From contig NZ_BAGL01000003.1 of the NCBI RefSeq assembly GCF_000308875.1, forward strand, positions 1 to 57,307: a DNA stretch of 57,307 nt. Reading direction: 5' to 3'. Shown here piece after piece: positions 18,225-26,816 of this stretch; positions within the stretch are counted from its first letter, which is position 1, and every line of letters starts with the position of its first letter. A program made the position numbers and the translations under genes. The notes beneath the pieces are model-generated. The model searched no databases. It was not told where the DNA came from and saw only the letters and a list, made by a program, of their open reading frames with translations. This DNA comes from Nocardia transvalensis NBRC 15921 (GTDB taxonomy: Bacteria; Actinomycetota; Actinomycetes; Mycobacteriales; Mycobacteriaceae).

Positions 18225-19226
18225 ATGCCCGGAGGCTCAGCGGTAGATCGCTGGCGCTCAGAGTATGACTCCAGAGAGCCAACGTACACAAAGCTCAAAG
18301 AAGAAGTTGAACACGAGATTAGGCACAGTCTCAAAGCCATAACTACACATGACATAAAAGTCAGAGTAAAAACACGAGCGAGCTTTCTTGAGAAAATAGA
18401 AAGAAAACGGTACGAACACCCCTTCGAGCAGATGCCGGATATCGTCGGCGCTAGAATTGTATGCCTGTTCCTGGATGACCTCAAGGTAGTAGACGACTCG
18501 CTTGAGCGCTGCTTTGATGTGATCCATAAAGAGGACAAGACCGGTGCGGCACCACCGGATACATTCAGTTACCGATCAGTACACTACGAATGCACTATAA
18601 AAGAAACCAATAGCGGTACACGTTACGACACGATAAAGGGTTTGACTTTTGAAGTTCAGGCTAGGACGATATTGCAGGACGCATGGGCTGTGGTTGAGCA
18701 CACCCTTGCCTACAAAGGGGGTTCTAGCATACCGAACGAACTCAAGCGAGATTTTAGCGCCCTCGTCGGACTATTCCATGTCGCAGACAAAATGTTCCAG
18801 CAGCTTCGCTACAGCATAGAGCGCTCAGAATTAGATGCTGAGCACGCGGTGTTATACACAAAGGAAATGTCTAACCAGTCAAGCACGGCCGTTGATGAAA
18901 TAAACCGAGGCACCGTAAAGGCGCTCTTGCAGCAGCTATACCCCGACCGTGGAGTCACGAGAGATATTGCGTACTCTACCTTTGTCGAAGAGTTGACTGC
19001 GGCGGGATTTTGCAGCATCGCAGAGCTGCGTAAAGTTCTTGAGCGTGATTCTGAATTGATTCGATCTATGGAAATAAAAGAATTGCGTGAGGGGCCGTAT
19101 GGGGACGACGACGGAAACATGCATGCAAGATTTGCGGACGTCGGATTTGCTCGACAGATTCTCGAACAGGTTTCGCCTGCATTCCAAGATTACAGGCGTG
19201 AGCAAAGGAGAACCAATAAGGTGTAG
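18225..19226 (+). CDS. RelA/SpoT-domain (p)ppGpp synthetase-like protein, AT-rich, probably acquired
   Basis: In this 333-residue protein, residues about 40-165 match the RelA/SpoT nucleotidyltransferase: the ATP-binding helix VRVKTRASFLEKIERKR (46-62), DIVGARIVCLF (72-82), the acceptor-binding loop SYRSVHY (115-121), and FEVQARTILQDAWAVVEH (142-159), with the Glu and Arg of the pocket intact. There is no HD hydrolase, TGS or ACT domain. Residues 170-333 are mostly helical with no recognised domain; they could be an oligomerisation or regulatory module, as in toxSAS and CapRel-type defence proteins. Codon use is rich in AAA, ATA, AGA and ACA, unlike every neighbour, so recent transfer from a low-GC source is likely. 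RelA-like alarmone or toxic nucleotide synthesis is the probable activity. Confidence 0.85.
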   Translation: MPGGSAVDRWRSEYDSREPTYTKLKEEVEHEIRHSLKAITTHDIKVRVKTRASFLEKIERKRYEHPFEQMPDIVGARIVCLFLDDLKVVDDSLERCFDVIHKEDKTGAAPPDTFSYRSVHYECTIKETNSGTRYDTIKGLTFEVQARTILQDAWAVVEHTLAYKGGSSIPNELKRDFSALVGLFHVADKMFQQLRYSIERSELDAEHAVLYTKEMSNQSSTAVDEINRGTVKALLQQLYPDRGVTRDIAYSTFVEELTAAGFCSIAELRKVLERDSELIRSMEIKELREGPYGDDDGNMHARFADVGFARQILEQVSPAFQDYRREQRRTNKV

Positions 19227-19733
19227 CTGATGTGTCAATGAATGCCATCGTCGAGTGTAATAATTAGCGGCCTTCGGCCGTGTGGTCTTGCTGGGTGGTG
19301 GCCCGCATCGTTCTCCACGCCCCTCCAGCGTCGGTGGCGCCTCCGGCGCGAGCTGCGCTGATGACTGTCACCACCCCTTGATCCCAGACCTCTGCGCGGG
19401 AAAGGCAGGCCCTATGGGCATGTTCCTGATTAGCATCTAGTTGATGCTGCAACACCATCGTGCTACCGTCTCCGGCTAGCTACATCACACAGCCAGTTCG
19501 CTGATTCCAGTTCGGTCGCCTGCTTCCGCCCGGAAGCCCGGCCGGACTAAGGCTCCATCCGTCACAGTCGGCGGGTGTCCTGAGGGGAGCGGCGGGTCAG
19601 CAGTGTGCCACAGCCCTGGACGGCCATTCGGCCGAGAGGGATAGATGGGGGCGCGGTGTCGAGTCTGGCCCAGGCCCTCGCTTTCTGATCACCATGGTGG
19701 TGCTCAGGTCGAGAGCCAGAGGAGGACTCCGTT
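19227..19733. other. Intergenic stretch in the island
   Basis: About 500 bases. A short hairpin, CGGCC-TTC-GGCCG, at 19268-19280 follows the RelA-like gene and may help end its transcript, though no T-run follows. Short frames on both strands lack ribosome-binding sites. The right end carries a strong AGGAGG eight bases before the ATG at 19734. Confidence 0.55.
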
Positions 19734-21602
19734 ATGGCTTCGTCATTGTCGGCCGAAGAGTCGGAAGACTTCATAGAGTCAGACATAGTGGACCACCAGG
19801 TCATTGGTGCGAGGCTGCGTCCACAGGCATCGGGTGCGGTGATCGACAAGAGCATCGCCGCAGGCATGGCAGTGGGCCTGCCCAGGGAGCTTGCCGAAGT
19901 TCTGGCCCATGCTGCTGCAGACCAGCAGCAACTGCGCGGCGCGTTGCGCTCGCCGAAGATTCAGCGCTTCGGCACCGAGGAGTTCACATACATCGAGTTC
20001 GATGTTCTCACCTGGCGGATCGTCCCTTCGCCGGACAACATACGGTTCGAGGGCGCGCATGCACGTGGCGCGATCGGCATGCCGCGGTTCGATGCGGTGG
20101 AGGAGTGGCCCTTGCTGACTTTCGAGATGGACTCGACCGAGGGCATGATCAACGCGATGGGGCCGCGGATCAAGGACATGCTTGAGCACAACCCGCACGT
20201 TCCCTCTATTCAGAATCGTGGTATTGAAACCCCTGGGTGGCTGAGTTTCTTGCAGCTCACGACGAACGACGTCGGCTCGGTGATCCGATTGGAGTCCACG
20301 GACGGATTCGGGCGGACAGTAGCTGCTCACCAGGGCTTGGGGATCACATTCAAGGACGCGGCGTGGAACTTGCGTCCCGGTGGTCGGCGCGCGGCTTCGC
20401 TGCTCCGCGACTTGGTGGACTGGGCCGACAGCGACATCGTGAGCGACGAGCAAGCACGCAAGGTTCGGTGTTCGATCATGCCCAACGCCCGGGTCATCAT
20501 CGGCTATGCCGCGCAGCGTTCGTTTGACCGTGCGCGCAGGCGGTTCGTCGCGCACCTGCACATGGCTCCGCCGATGACCTTCAGTCCCGCCACTACGCTC
20601 AACGCGAAGGCCAACGCCGCAGTGGACAATCTCTTCGAGCGTGGTCTGCTGCCCGTGCCTGACGGGATGGACGCCGCCGAGGTGCGGGGCATCCTCGATG
20701 GCAGTATCCGCGATCATGAGCTCCTCGACGACGAGGTCGCGGTGCTCGCGTGCGGGGCGCTCAATCCACATCCGAACAGGCGCCAGGCGCGCGCGGTAAA
20801 CGAGGCGATCGCCGACCTCACTGGTACCAGGCCCAGGCTCGAGGAACGCACGTTGCTCGCCGCCGAAGTTGCTCTGCGAGGCTTCCCAGACGACAAGCGC
20901 CTCACCGCATTGCGGGCCGCGCTCGAACGCAGCTGGCGCTGGGTGCCCCTACGTGGTGTCGCTCTCACATGCAAGGAACCACAGATTCTGCTGAAGAAGG
21001 CCATCCGCGAACTCGTGCAAACCACCGCTACCGAGCGGCCGGCGATAGCGGAACTCGCTGCATTGGCGAGCTATCACCTAGTTGCTGGGCCTACCCAACT
21101 GTTGGCCCGATCCGAGTACGGCCGCGGTAATAACACCGAGCCGCAGCAGATCCTCAAGCGTTTGGCCAATTCTGACGTTCGGCTACGGCAGCTGTGCCAA
21201 ATCATCTTGGATGGTCGTGCCGGTCGCAAGCCTCAGCTACTCCCCGATGGTATGGAACCACGAGATAGTGTGATCCGCGGTGCGGACATCCTGGATGCTA
21301 CGCAGCTGCGGAAACTGGCGGCGATGTCCGAGGAAGGCATTTCTCACGACAGTCCAGAAGACGAGTTCGCCGTAGCGACTAAGGGTTTCGAGGACCAGGT
21401 TGAGGAGCTCCACCAAGCTGCTCAAGCTGTGGCCAGTGTGGAAGACCGGGATGGTGTGCCACTGGTTGACACTCGTGGATATGAGAACGTGTCCGCGAAG
21501 TCGACGTTGCAAGACGTCGTCGACCTGGTCTCGGATTGGCGTAGCGTTAAGCGGCGCGTAGCGCGGATGCGCCCGGCCGCCGAAAGCAGCGAGGGTGTCT
21601 GA
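19734..21602 (+). CDS. Large island protein of unknown function (622 residues)
   Basis: I do not recognise this family with confidence. The start has AGGAGG eight bases upstream. The first 330 residues look alpha/beta: EFTYIEFDVLTWRIVPSPDNIRFEG, then WLSFLQLTTNDVGSVIRL and the segment STDGFGRTVAAHQ at 188-200. That segment loosely resembles the DG-x-x-R-x-x-A core of ParB/Srx and DGQHR (DndB-like) domains. Residues 330-622 are mainly helical, with a charged end (VEELHQAAQAV, DLVSDWRSVKRRVARMR). No signal peptide or membrane segment is present. GC is lower than the core genes. It lies between the RelA-like gene and a RhuM gene, so a mobile-element or defence role is possible but unproven. Confidence 0.8.
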   Translation: MASSLSAEESEDFIESDIVDHQVIGARLRPQASGAVIDKSIAAGMAVGLPRELAEVLAHAAADQQQLRGALRSPKIQRFGTEEFTYIEFDVLTWRIVPSPDNIRFEGAHARGAIGMPRFDAVEEWPLLTFEMDSTEGMINAMGPRIKDMLEHNPHVPSIQNRGIETPGWLSFLQLTTNDVGSVIRLESTDGFGRTVAAHQGLGITFKDAAWNLRPGGRRAASLLRDLVDWADSDIVSDEQARKVRCSIMPNARVIIGYAAQRSFDRARRRFVAHLHMAPPMTFSPATTLNAKANAAVDNLFERGLLPVPDGMDAAEVRGILDGSIRDHELLDDEVAVLACGALNPHPNRRQARAVNEAIADLTGTRPRLEERTLLAAEVALRGFPDDKRLTALRAALERSWRWVPLRGVALTCKEPQILLKKAIRELVQTTATERPAIAELAALASYHLVAGPTQLLARSEYGRGNNTEPQQILKRLANSDVRLRQLCQIILDGRAGRKPQLLPDGMEPRDSVIRGADILDATQLRKLAAMSEEGISHDSPEDEFAVATKGFEDQVEELHQAAQAVASVEDRDGVPLVDTRGYENVSAKSTLQDVVDLVSDWRSVKRRVARMRPAAESSEGV

Positions 21603-21951
21603 TGGATGGAGGCACACGCCTCTTCGCTCCCGACACATACAACACCGTCGGCGCGCGGGCAGGCCCATGACGCACGGCCCTGCCATTTAGCAGGGAGCTT
21701 CGATAAGCCGAGACATATCGTGACGGCTTAGGTCGTAGGATTCGTATGAATTGTCATCAGACGGTGATAAATGGCCTTGGAACGCCGGGCCATGCTGAAG
21801 ATGACCCAGCAGGGCCCGGACGTGCCTTGATTGGACGTCCGAATTCTACGCAAATCCCTCAAGATACGCAGTACACGACCGTCACGTAGTGCGTCTCCTG
21901 TCGGTAGTCCCCGCGTATCCGCAGCACAGTACAACAGCAGGAGACGAGTAC
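21603..21951. other. Intergenic stretch upstream of the RhuM gene
   Basis: About 350 bases of mixed composition with no supported frame. It should contain the promoter for the RhuM gene, whose ATG at 21952 has AGGAG eight bases upstream. No clear -10/-35 pair, repeat or tRNA fragment stood out. Confidence 0.5.
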
Positions 21952-23007
21952 ATGGGAAATCCTGATGATGCGTTCGATGCCGAGCTGGCGCGCGACGACC
22001 TCTCGCCGAGCGCGTCCGGAGAGTTCATCGTATACAGGACCGAGGACGGCCGGGCCGAAGTGCAGCTCCGTCCGGTAAACGGTACCGTATGGTTGACCCA
22101 GTCGCAGATGGCCGAGCTGTACAGCACATCGGTGCCGAACATCAATCAGATCATCCACCGTATTCTGGCGGACGGCGAAGTGACCGAGGCAACTATTAAC
22201 TCTCAGTTAATGGTTCGCCGTGAGGGAACGCGCTCAGTAAAGCGCCAGGTCAAGTACTACAACCTGGATATGGTGCTGGCTGTCGGCTACCGCGTCACCA
22301 CCCTGCGCGCGGTGCAGTTCAGGCAGTGGGCCACCACCGTGCTGCGCGAGTACCTGATTAAGGGCTTCGCGATGAACGATGCGCGACTGAAAGATCCTCA
22401 AGGGGCCGACTACTTCGATGAGCTGCTTGAGCGGATACGAGACATCCGTGCATCGGAGAAGCAGTTTTACCTGAAGGTGCGCGAGGTGTTCAAGGCGTCC
22501 AGCGTCGACTACGACAGCAGTTCCAAGGTGGCTCAGAACTTCTTCGCGACAATCCAGAACAAGTTGCTGTTCGCCGTCACCAAGCACACAGCGGCCGAGC
22601 TCGTCATCGAACGCGGTGATATCGAGAAGCCGAACATGGGCCTGACCGCCTGGAAAGGCGCTGTAGTCCGCAAGGGCGATGTCTGCACCGCGAAGAATTA
22701 TCTGTCTCAGCCTGAGATACAGCACCTCAACCGGTTGACCACGATGTTTCTGGATTACGCAGAAGATCGCGCCGAGCGCCGAGAACAGATCCACATGGCG
22801 GACTGGGTCGCGATGACCGACAGGTTCCTTGAGTTCAACGAGCGTGATGTCCTCCGGGGCGCCGGCCGAGTTTCACACGAAGATATGCAACGCATCGCCC
22901 GCCAGCGCTACGATGACTTCGACACTCGGCGGCGGGAGATCGAGGAAGAGCAAGCCGATCTCGCCGAACTGAAGGCCATCCAGGACGAGATCGAACGCCG
23001 GAAGTAG
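21952..23007 (+). CDS. RhuM-family (virulence RhuM/Fic-associated) protein
   Basis: The 351-residue protein carries the RhuM layout: EFIVYRTEDGRAEVQLRPVNGTVWLTQSQMAELYSTS at 18-54, then NINQIIHRILADGE, REGTRSVKRQVKYYNLDMVLAVGYRV and RAVQFRQWATTVLREYLIKGFAMNDARLK. The tail has AWKGAVVRKGDVCTAKNYLSQPEIQHLNRLTTMFLDYAE and a charged coiled coil (EIEEEQADLAELKAIQDEIERRK). RhuM proteins occur on pathogenicity and mobile islands; the first part resembles a DNA-binding (KilA/Bro-like) domain, and some relatives are fused to or paired with Fic or restriction systems (family knowledge). The biochemical role is unknown. A longer upstream start at 21889 is rejected for lack of a ribosome-binding site. 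It ends 145 nt from tRNA-Ser. Confidence 0.85.
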   Translation: MGNPDDAFDAELARDDLSPSASGEFIVYRTEDGRAEVQLRPVNGTVWLTQSQMAELYSTSVPNINQIIHRILADGEVTEATINSQLMVRREGTRSVKRQVKYYNLDMVLAVGYRVTTLRAVQFRQWATTVLREYLIKGFAMNDARLKDPQGADYFDELLERIRDIRASEKQFYLKVREVFKASSVDYDSSSKVAQNFFATIQNKLLFAVTKHTAAELVIERGDIEKPNMGLTAWKGAVVRKGDVCTAKNYLSQPEIQHLNRLTTMFLDYAEDRAERREQIHMADWVAMTDRFLEFNERDVLRGAGRVSHEDMQRIARQRYDDFDTRRREIEEEQADLAELKAIQDEIERRK

Positions 23008-23152
23008 TAGACGCCCACCCTGAAGCAGAGCATGCGCGTCCGATCCACTCCCACCACTCCTGAGCAGGCGGGTGCCATGGCTGCTGCGGGCCAATTGTGG
23101 GCCGCGTCCGAAGAACCCGACGTCGAAGACGATGAAAACGAGTCTCTACCTG

Positions 23153-23237
23153 CGGTGGGTGTGGGATTTGAACCCACGGTGGCGTGAACCACGACGGTTT
23201 TCAAGACCGTTCCCTTAGGCCGCTCGGGCAACCCACC
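23153..23237 (-). tRNA. tRNA-Ser (anticodon UGA)
   Basis: The minus strand folds with acceptor arms GGTGGGT/ACCCACC and discriminator G. It has a D-loop GCCCGAGCGGCCTAAGG, the anticodon loop CTTGAAA (TGA), a long class II variable arm and a T-arm GTGGG-TTCAAAT-CCCAC. CCA is not encoded. It faces the island end, so its 3' end points at the RhuM gene. tRNA 3' ends are common integration sites, but no second copy of its 3' sequence was found in the window. Confidence 0.95.
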
Positions 23238-23382
23238 CTGCTCCGGTGGTGGTACTGGTCGGAGCAAGCCCAGGGTACTGGTGAACGGGGGGTGGAGCCC
23301 AATCGGTGGGGTGGATGGGCGGGGGCTCGATCGGCGCGGCCGGTACGGTTGGTCGGTTCGATCTTTCGGAACGGGGTGTGGC

Positions 23383-24432
23383 GTGCGCAGCGTGGTCGGA
23401 ATGGTGGTGGCCGTCGCGGGGCTGCATGTTGTGGGGTGGGGGGTGTTGTTGCTGGTGGTGGTGCCGCAGCATCATCTGGTCGACGGGGCCGTGTTCGGGG
23501 TGGGGCTGGGGGTGACCGCGTACACGCTGGGTATGCGGCATGCGTTCGACGCCGATCACATCGCGGCGATCGACAACACCACGCGAAAGCTGGTGGCGGA
23601 GAACGGGAGAGCGAACTCGCAGTCGGTCGGGTTCTGGTTCTCGCTCGGGCACTCCTCGGTCGTGTTCATCCTGGTCGGGCTGCTCGCGATGGGGATCCGG
23701 GCGCTGGCGAGCAACCTCGAGGACTCCGATTCGGGGCTGCAACGGTGGACGGGGCTGTGGGGCACCAGCGTCTCCGGTGTCTTCCTCATACTCATCGGCC
23801 TGCTGAATCTGGCGTCGCTGGTCGGGATCTGGCGGGTGTTCCGGCGGATGCGCCGCGGCGACTTCGACGAGTCGCAGCTGGAACGGGCCCTCGACGCGCG
23901 CGGCGCGCTGAACCGGGTGCTCGGGCCGGCGGTGCGGATGGTGCGCAGGCCGGTGCACATGTATCCGGTGGGTCTGCTGTTCGGGCTGGGCTTCGACACC
24001 GTCACCGAGGTGGGTCTGCTGGTGATCGCGGGCGGCGCGGCGGCGACGGGGTTGCCCTGGTACGCGATTCTGGTGCTGCCCGTGCTGTTCTCGGCGGGGA
24101 TGTCGCTGTTCGACTCGCTCGACGGTTCGTTCATGAGTTACGCCTACGACTGGGCGTTCGCGCGGCCGATCCGCAAGATCTACTACAACCTGGTGATCAC
24201 CGGGCTGTCGGTGGCGGTGGCGCTGTTGATCGGCGGGCAGGAGCTGGTGTCGATCCTGGTCGAGAAGGGCGGAGTGGAATCCGGAGTCGTCGCCTGGATC
24301 GGCAATCTGGACCTCGGCGCGCTCGGTTTCATCATCGTCGGGCTGTTCGTGCTGACCTGGGCCGTCGCCGTGGCGATCTGGCGGTTCACCGGGGTGGAGC
24401 GGCGCTGGGAGCGCGATCTCGCCTCGGAGTAG
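23383..24432 (+). CDS. NiCoT-family nickel/cobalt permease (HoxN/NixA type)
   Basis: The protein carries the NiCoT signature RHAFDADHIAAIDN in helix II (about residues 52-65 from the GTG at 23383). Other family motifs are SLGHSSVVF, LGFDTVTE and DSLDGSFMSYAYDWA, with roughly eight transmembrane segments. It imports Ni2+ and/or Co2+ across the inner membrane. The frame is open upstream to an ATG at 23281, but those 34 extra residues are Gly/Arg-rich and atypical; GTG 23383 or ATG 23401 fits family length better. No urease, hydrogenase or cobalamin gene is nearby, and no riboswitch was recognised. It is divergent from tRNA-Ser(UGA). Confidence 0.88.
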   Translation: MRSVVGMVVAVAGLHVVGWGVLLLVVVPQHHLVDGAVFGVGLGVTAYTLGMRHAFDADHIAAIDNTTRKLVAENGRANSQSVGFWFSLGHSSVVFILVGLLAMGIRALASNLEDSDSGLQRWTGLWGTSVSGVFLILIGLLNLASLVGIWRVFRRMRRGDFDESQLERALDARGALNRVLGPAVRMVRRPVHMYPVGLLFGLGFDTVTEVGLLVIAGGAAATGLPWYAILVLPVLFSAGMSLFDSLDGSFMSYAYDWAFARPIRKIYYNLVITGLSVAVALLIGGQELVSILVEKGGVESGVVAWIGNLDLGALGFIIVGLFVLTWAVAVAIWRFTGVERRWERDLASE

Positions 24433-24525
24433 CCCGCGAGGATAACCCACCCGGCTGTGTCGCGGGTCACTTTCGGCGCGACTTGTGGATGACGAACTTC
24501 GACGTCACGTCCCACCTCTGGCAGG

Positions 24526-25611
24526 ATGGCGCCCATGGTTCGTGGCCGGAGACGGCGGCGCCTGCCCGGCGCCGCCATCGCCTGTGCTGCACTGATGATC
24601 GGTGCGGCTGTTTTCGCGGCTCCCGGTGCGGCCGATGCGCCGCCCCCGCCGCCGCACAAACCGCCGGCCGAATCGGGGTCCGCCGAAGGCCCTCAGCCGC
24701 AGGCCGAACCGGAGCCGCCCGGGGTGCCGGAGATCGACCACGTCGAGCCCATCAACGATCGCCTGCAACGGGTGTTCGTGAAGTCGCCCGCCATGGGTCG
24801 CACGGTGCAGGTGCAGATCCTGCTGCCGGCCGACCGCAGCACACCGCGCCCCACCCTCTACATGCTCGACGGCCGCAGCGCCAGCAACGACTACAACAAC
24901 TGGATCGAACGCGGCGGCGCCCTCAACTTCTTCGGCGACAAGAACGTCAACGTCGTCTTCACCATCGGCGGCCCGGCCGGCTACTACACCGACTGGCAGC
25001 GCCCGGATCCCATCCTGGGCAAGAACATGTGGGAAACGTTCCTTACCAAGGAACTTCCCCCGCTGGTCGACGCCACATTCGGCGGCAACGGCAGCAACGC
25101 GGTCGAGGGCGTCTCGATGGGCGCCGAGGCGGCCATGATGCTGGTGATGCGCAATACGAAGCTGTATCGCGGGGTCGCCGCTCACAGCGGGTGCTACGCC
25201 ATGGGTTCCGATATCGGCCAGGCGCAGGCGCGCGCCGTGGTGCGCACCTACGGCGGCGAACCGGACAACATGTTCGGCCCGCAGGAGGACCCCGATTGGC
25301 TGGCGCACGACGTGATGGTCAACGCGGAAGGTCTGCGCGGCGAGACGATCTACCTGTCCGCGGGCAGCGGCCTGCCGGGCGTGCACGATACGGCGGCCAA
25401 TCCCGAGTACTCGCCCACCTCGGTCACCTTCGGCGGTCCGCTGGAGGCCGCCTCGAACGCGTGCACCATGGCTCTGGCCGACCGGCTCTCGCGCATGCAG
25501 ATCCCGGCCCAGGTGAACCTGAACCCGGTGGGCACCCACTCCTGGCCGTACTGGGCCGACGAACTGCCCCGGGCCTGGCCGACGCTCGCCAAGGCCCTCG
25601 GCACCCGCTGA
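24526..25611 (+). CDS. Secreted antigen-85-like mycolyltransferase/esterase
   Basis: The 361-residue protein begins with an arginine-rich n-region and hydrophobic core (AAIACAALMIGAAVFAAPGAADA), a Sec or Tat-like signal without a clear RR-x-F motif. A proline-rich spacer (38-68) precedes an alpha/beta-hydrolase domain: PTLYMLDGRSASNDYNNW, catalytic Ser197 in GVSMGAEAAM, and the His in NPVGTHSWPYW, ending DELPRAWPTL as in Ag85/Cmt proteins. Such enzymes transfer mycolates to arabinogalactan and trehalose in the envelope of mycolata. The gene stands alone, convergent with pat with one base between their ends. An alternative start, ATG 24535, changes little. Confidence 0.88.
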   Translation: MAPMVRGRRRRRLPGAAIACAALMIGAAVFAAPGAADAPPPPPHKPPAESGSAEGPQPQAEPEPPGVPEIDHVEPINDRLQRVFVKSPAMGRTVQVQILLPADRSTPRPTLYMLDGRSASNDYNNWIERGGALNFFGDKNVNVVFTIGGPAGYYTDWQRPDPILGKNMWETFLTKELPPLVDATFGGNGSNAVEGVSMGAEAAMMLVMRNTKLYRGVAAHSGCYAMGSDIGQAQARAVVRTYGGEPDNMFGPQEDPDWLAHDVMVNAEGLRGETIYLSAGSGLPGVHDTAANPEYSPTSVTFGGPLEAASNACTMALADRLSRMQIPAQVNLNPVGTHSWPYWADELPRAWPTLAKALGTR

Positions 25612-25612
25612 C

Positions 25613-26692
25613 TCAGCCCAGGAACCGCTCCACCACCGCCGGATCCGTGGCGAAGGCGAGGAACAGGTCGTTCTCGTGCGGATCGCCCGCGGTCACCCGG
25701 ACGCCGTCGGTGCCGTAGGGCCGCACCAGAACCCCCGCCGCCGCGCTCGCCTCGCCGAACTCCGCGCTGCGCTCGCCCAGCGGTAGCCAGACGAAATTCG
25801 CCTCGCTCGGCGGCACGGTGTAGCCGGCCGCGCGCAGTGCCGCGCTCATCCGGTCGCGCTCGGCGACAACATGTCCGGTGCGGTCGAGAAGTTCGTGCCG
25901 CGCCTCCAGGGACGCGATCGCCGCCGCCTGCGCCAGCCGGTTCACGCTGAACGGGATGTGCACCTTGAGCAGCGCGGTGATCACCTCCGGATCGCCCACC
26001 GCGTACCCGACGCGCAGCCCGGCCAGCCCGTACGCCTTCGAGAAGGTGCGCAGGACCAGGACATTCGGCCTGCCGCGGCCGATCTGCACCCCGTCGGGAT
26101 GATCCTCGGCAGGGAGCCGCATGTACTCGTAGTACGCCTCGTCCAGCACCACCAGGACGTGGTCGGGGACGGAATCGAGGAACCGGACCAGCTCGCCGCG
26201 CCCGTACGCCGTCCCGGTCGGGTTGTTCGGGTTGCAGACGAAGATCAACTTCGTGTGCTCGGCGACGGCCGCGGCCATGGCATCGAGATCGTGCGCGTAC
26301 CCGTCGGTCAGCGGTACCTGCACCGCCCGGGCGTTGCCGACCTGCGTCACGATCGGATACGCCTCGAACGACCGCCACGCGAACAGCACCTCGTCGGTCG
26401 GCGCCGCGCAGGTGATCTGCACCAGTTCCTGGCACAGCGCGACGCTGCCGCAGCCGACCGCCACATTCGCGACGTCCACCCCGTGGAACTCCGCGACGGC
26501 CGCGCGAAGTTCGCTCGCCATGTTGTCCGGGTACCGGTTGGCGAGTTCCGCGGCCTCCGCGATGGCCTTGGCGACGGTCGGCAGCGGGCCGGGGGTGCTC
26601 TCGTTGCTGGCCAGTTTCACCGCGCCGGGATGGCTGCGGCCGGGGGAGTACGCGGGGATGGACTCGAGGTCCGGGCGAATGCGAGCGTTCAC
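25613..26692 (-). CDS. pat: Aromatic/histidinol-phosphate aminotransferase (HisC2/Pat)
   Basis: The 359-residue fold-type-I PLP enzyme has KLASNESTPGPLP near the N-terminus, PNNPTGTAYGRGEL, VLVVLDEAYYEYM with the cofactor Asp, and the Schiff-base lysine in TFSKAYGLAGLRVGYA (about residue 219). It ends with the substrate-carboxylate Arg segment VRVTAGDPHENDLFL. The start MNARIRPDLESIPAY lacks the longer N-terminus of housekeeping HisC. This is typical of the second actinobacterial copy, shown in mycobacteria to transaminate phenylpyruvate and hydroxyphenylpyruvate. It is not in a his operon. tyrA elsewhere in this window supplies the upstream step of tyrosine synthesis. Confidence 0.9.
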   Translation of the reverse strand: MNARIRPDLESIPAYSPGRSHPGAVKLASNESTPGPLPTVAKAIAEAAELANRYPDNMASELRAAVAEFHGVDVANVAVGCGSVALCQELVQITCAAPTDEVLFAWRSFEAYPIVTQVGNARAVQVPLTDGYAHDLDAMAAAVAEHTKLIFVCNPNNPTGTAYGRGELVRFLDSVPDHVLVVLDEAYYEYMRLPAEDHPDGVQIGRGRPNVLVLRTFSKAYGLAGLRVGYAVGDPEVITALLKVHIPFSVNRLAQAAAIASLEARHELLDRTGHVVAERDRMSAALRAAGYTVPPSEANFVWLPLGERSAEFGEASAAAGVLVRPYGTDGVRVTAGDPHENDLFLAFATDPAVVERFLG

Positions 26693-26816
26693 CCCACCAC
26701 ACTAGAACCTGCCGGACAGGCTCGGTCGCAGTGTCCGCGCAGCCGGAAAATATCCGCCCGGACGCCCTCACATGGGACTTCTCCCGAAGTTTATAAATGC
26801 GAACTACTCTGGTTTC

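Noticed and set aside
19264..19458. Minus-strand 64-codon ORF in the island gap
   Set aside because: No ribosome-binding site, no domain and weak codon bias.
23077..23187. Plus-strand ORF starting MAAAGQLWAASEEP and ending VGVGFEPTVA
   Set aside because: Its end is tRNA-Ser read on the wrong strand, a well-known false product (VGFEPT); no real gene is likely.
23153..23237. Possible attachment-site repeat of the tRNA-Ser 3' end
   Set aside because: I looked for a second copy of the GGTTCAAATCCCAC-type 3' segment on the far side of the island and found only the other tRNA T-arms, which are too short and are parts of intact tRNAs.
24505..25539. Minus-strand 344-codon frame opposite the mycolyltransferase-like gene
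   Set aside because: It is the antisense of a secreted hydrolase with intact catalytic motifs; its product is His/Arg/Val low complexity.
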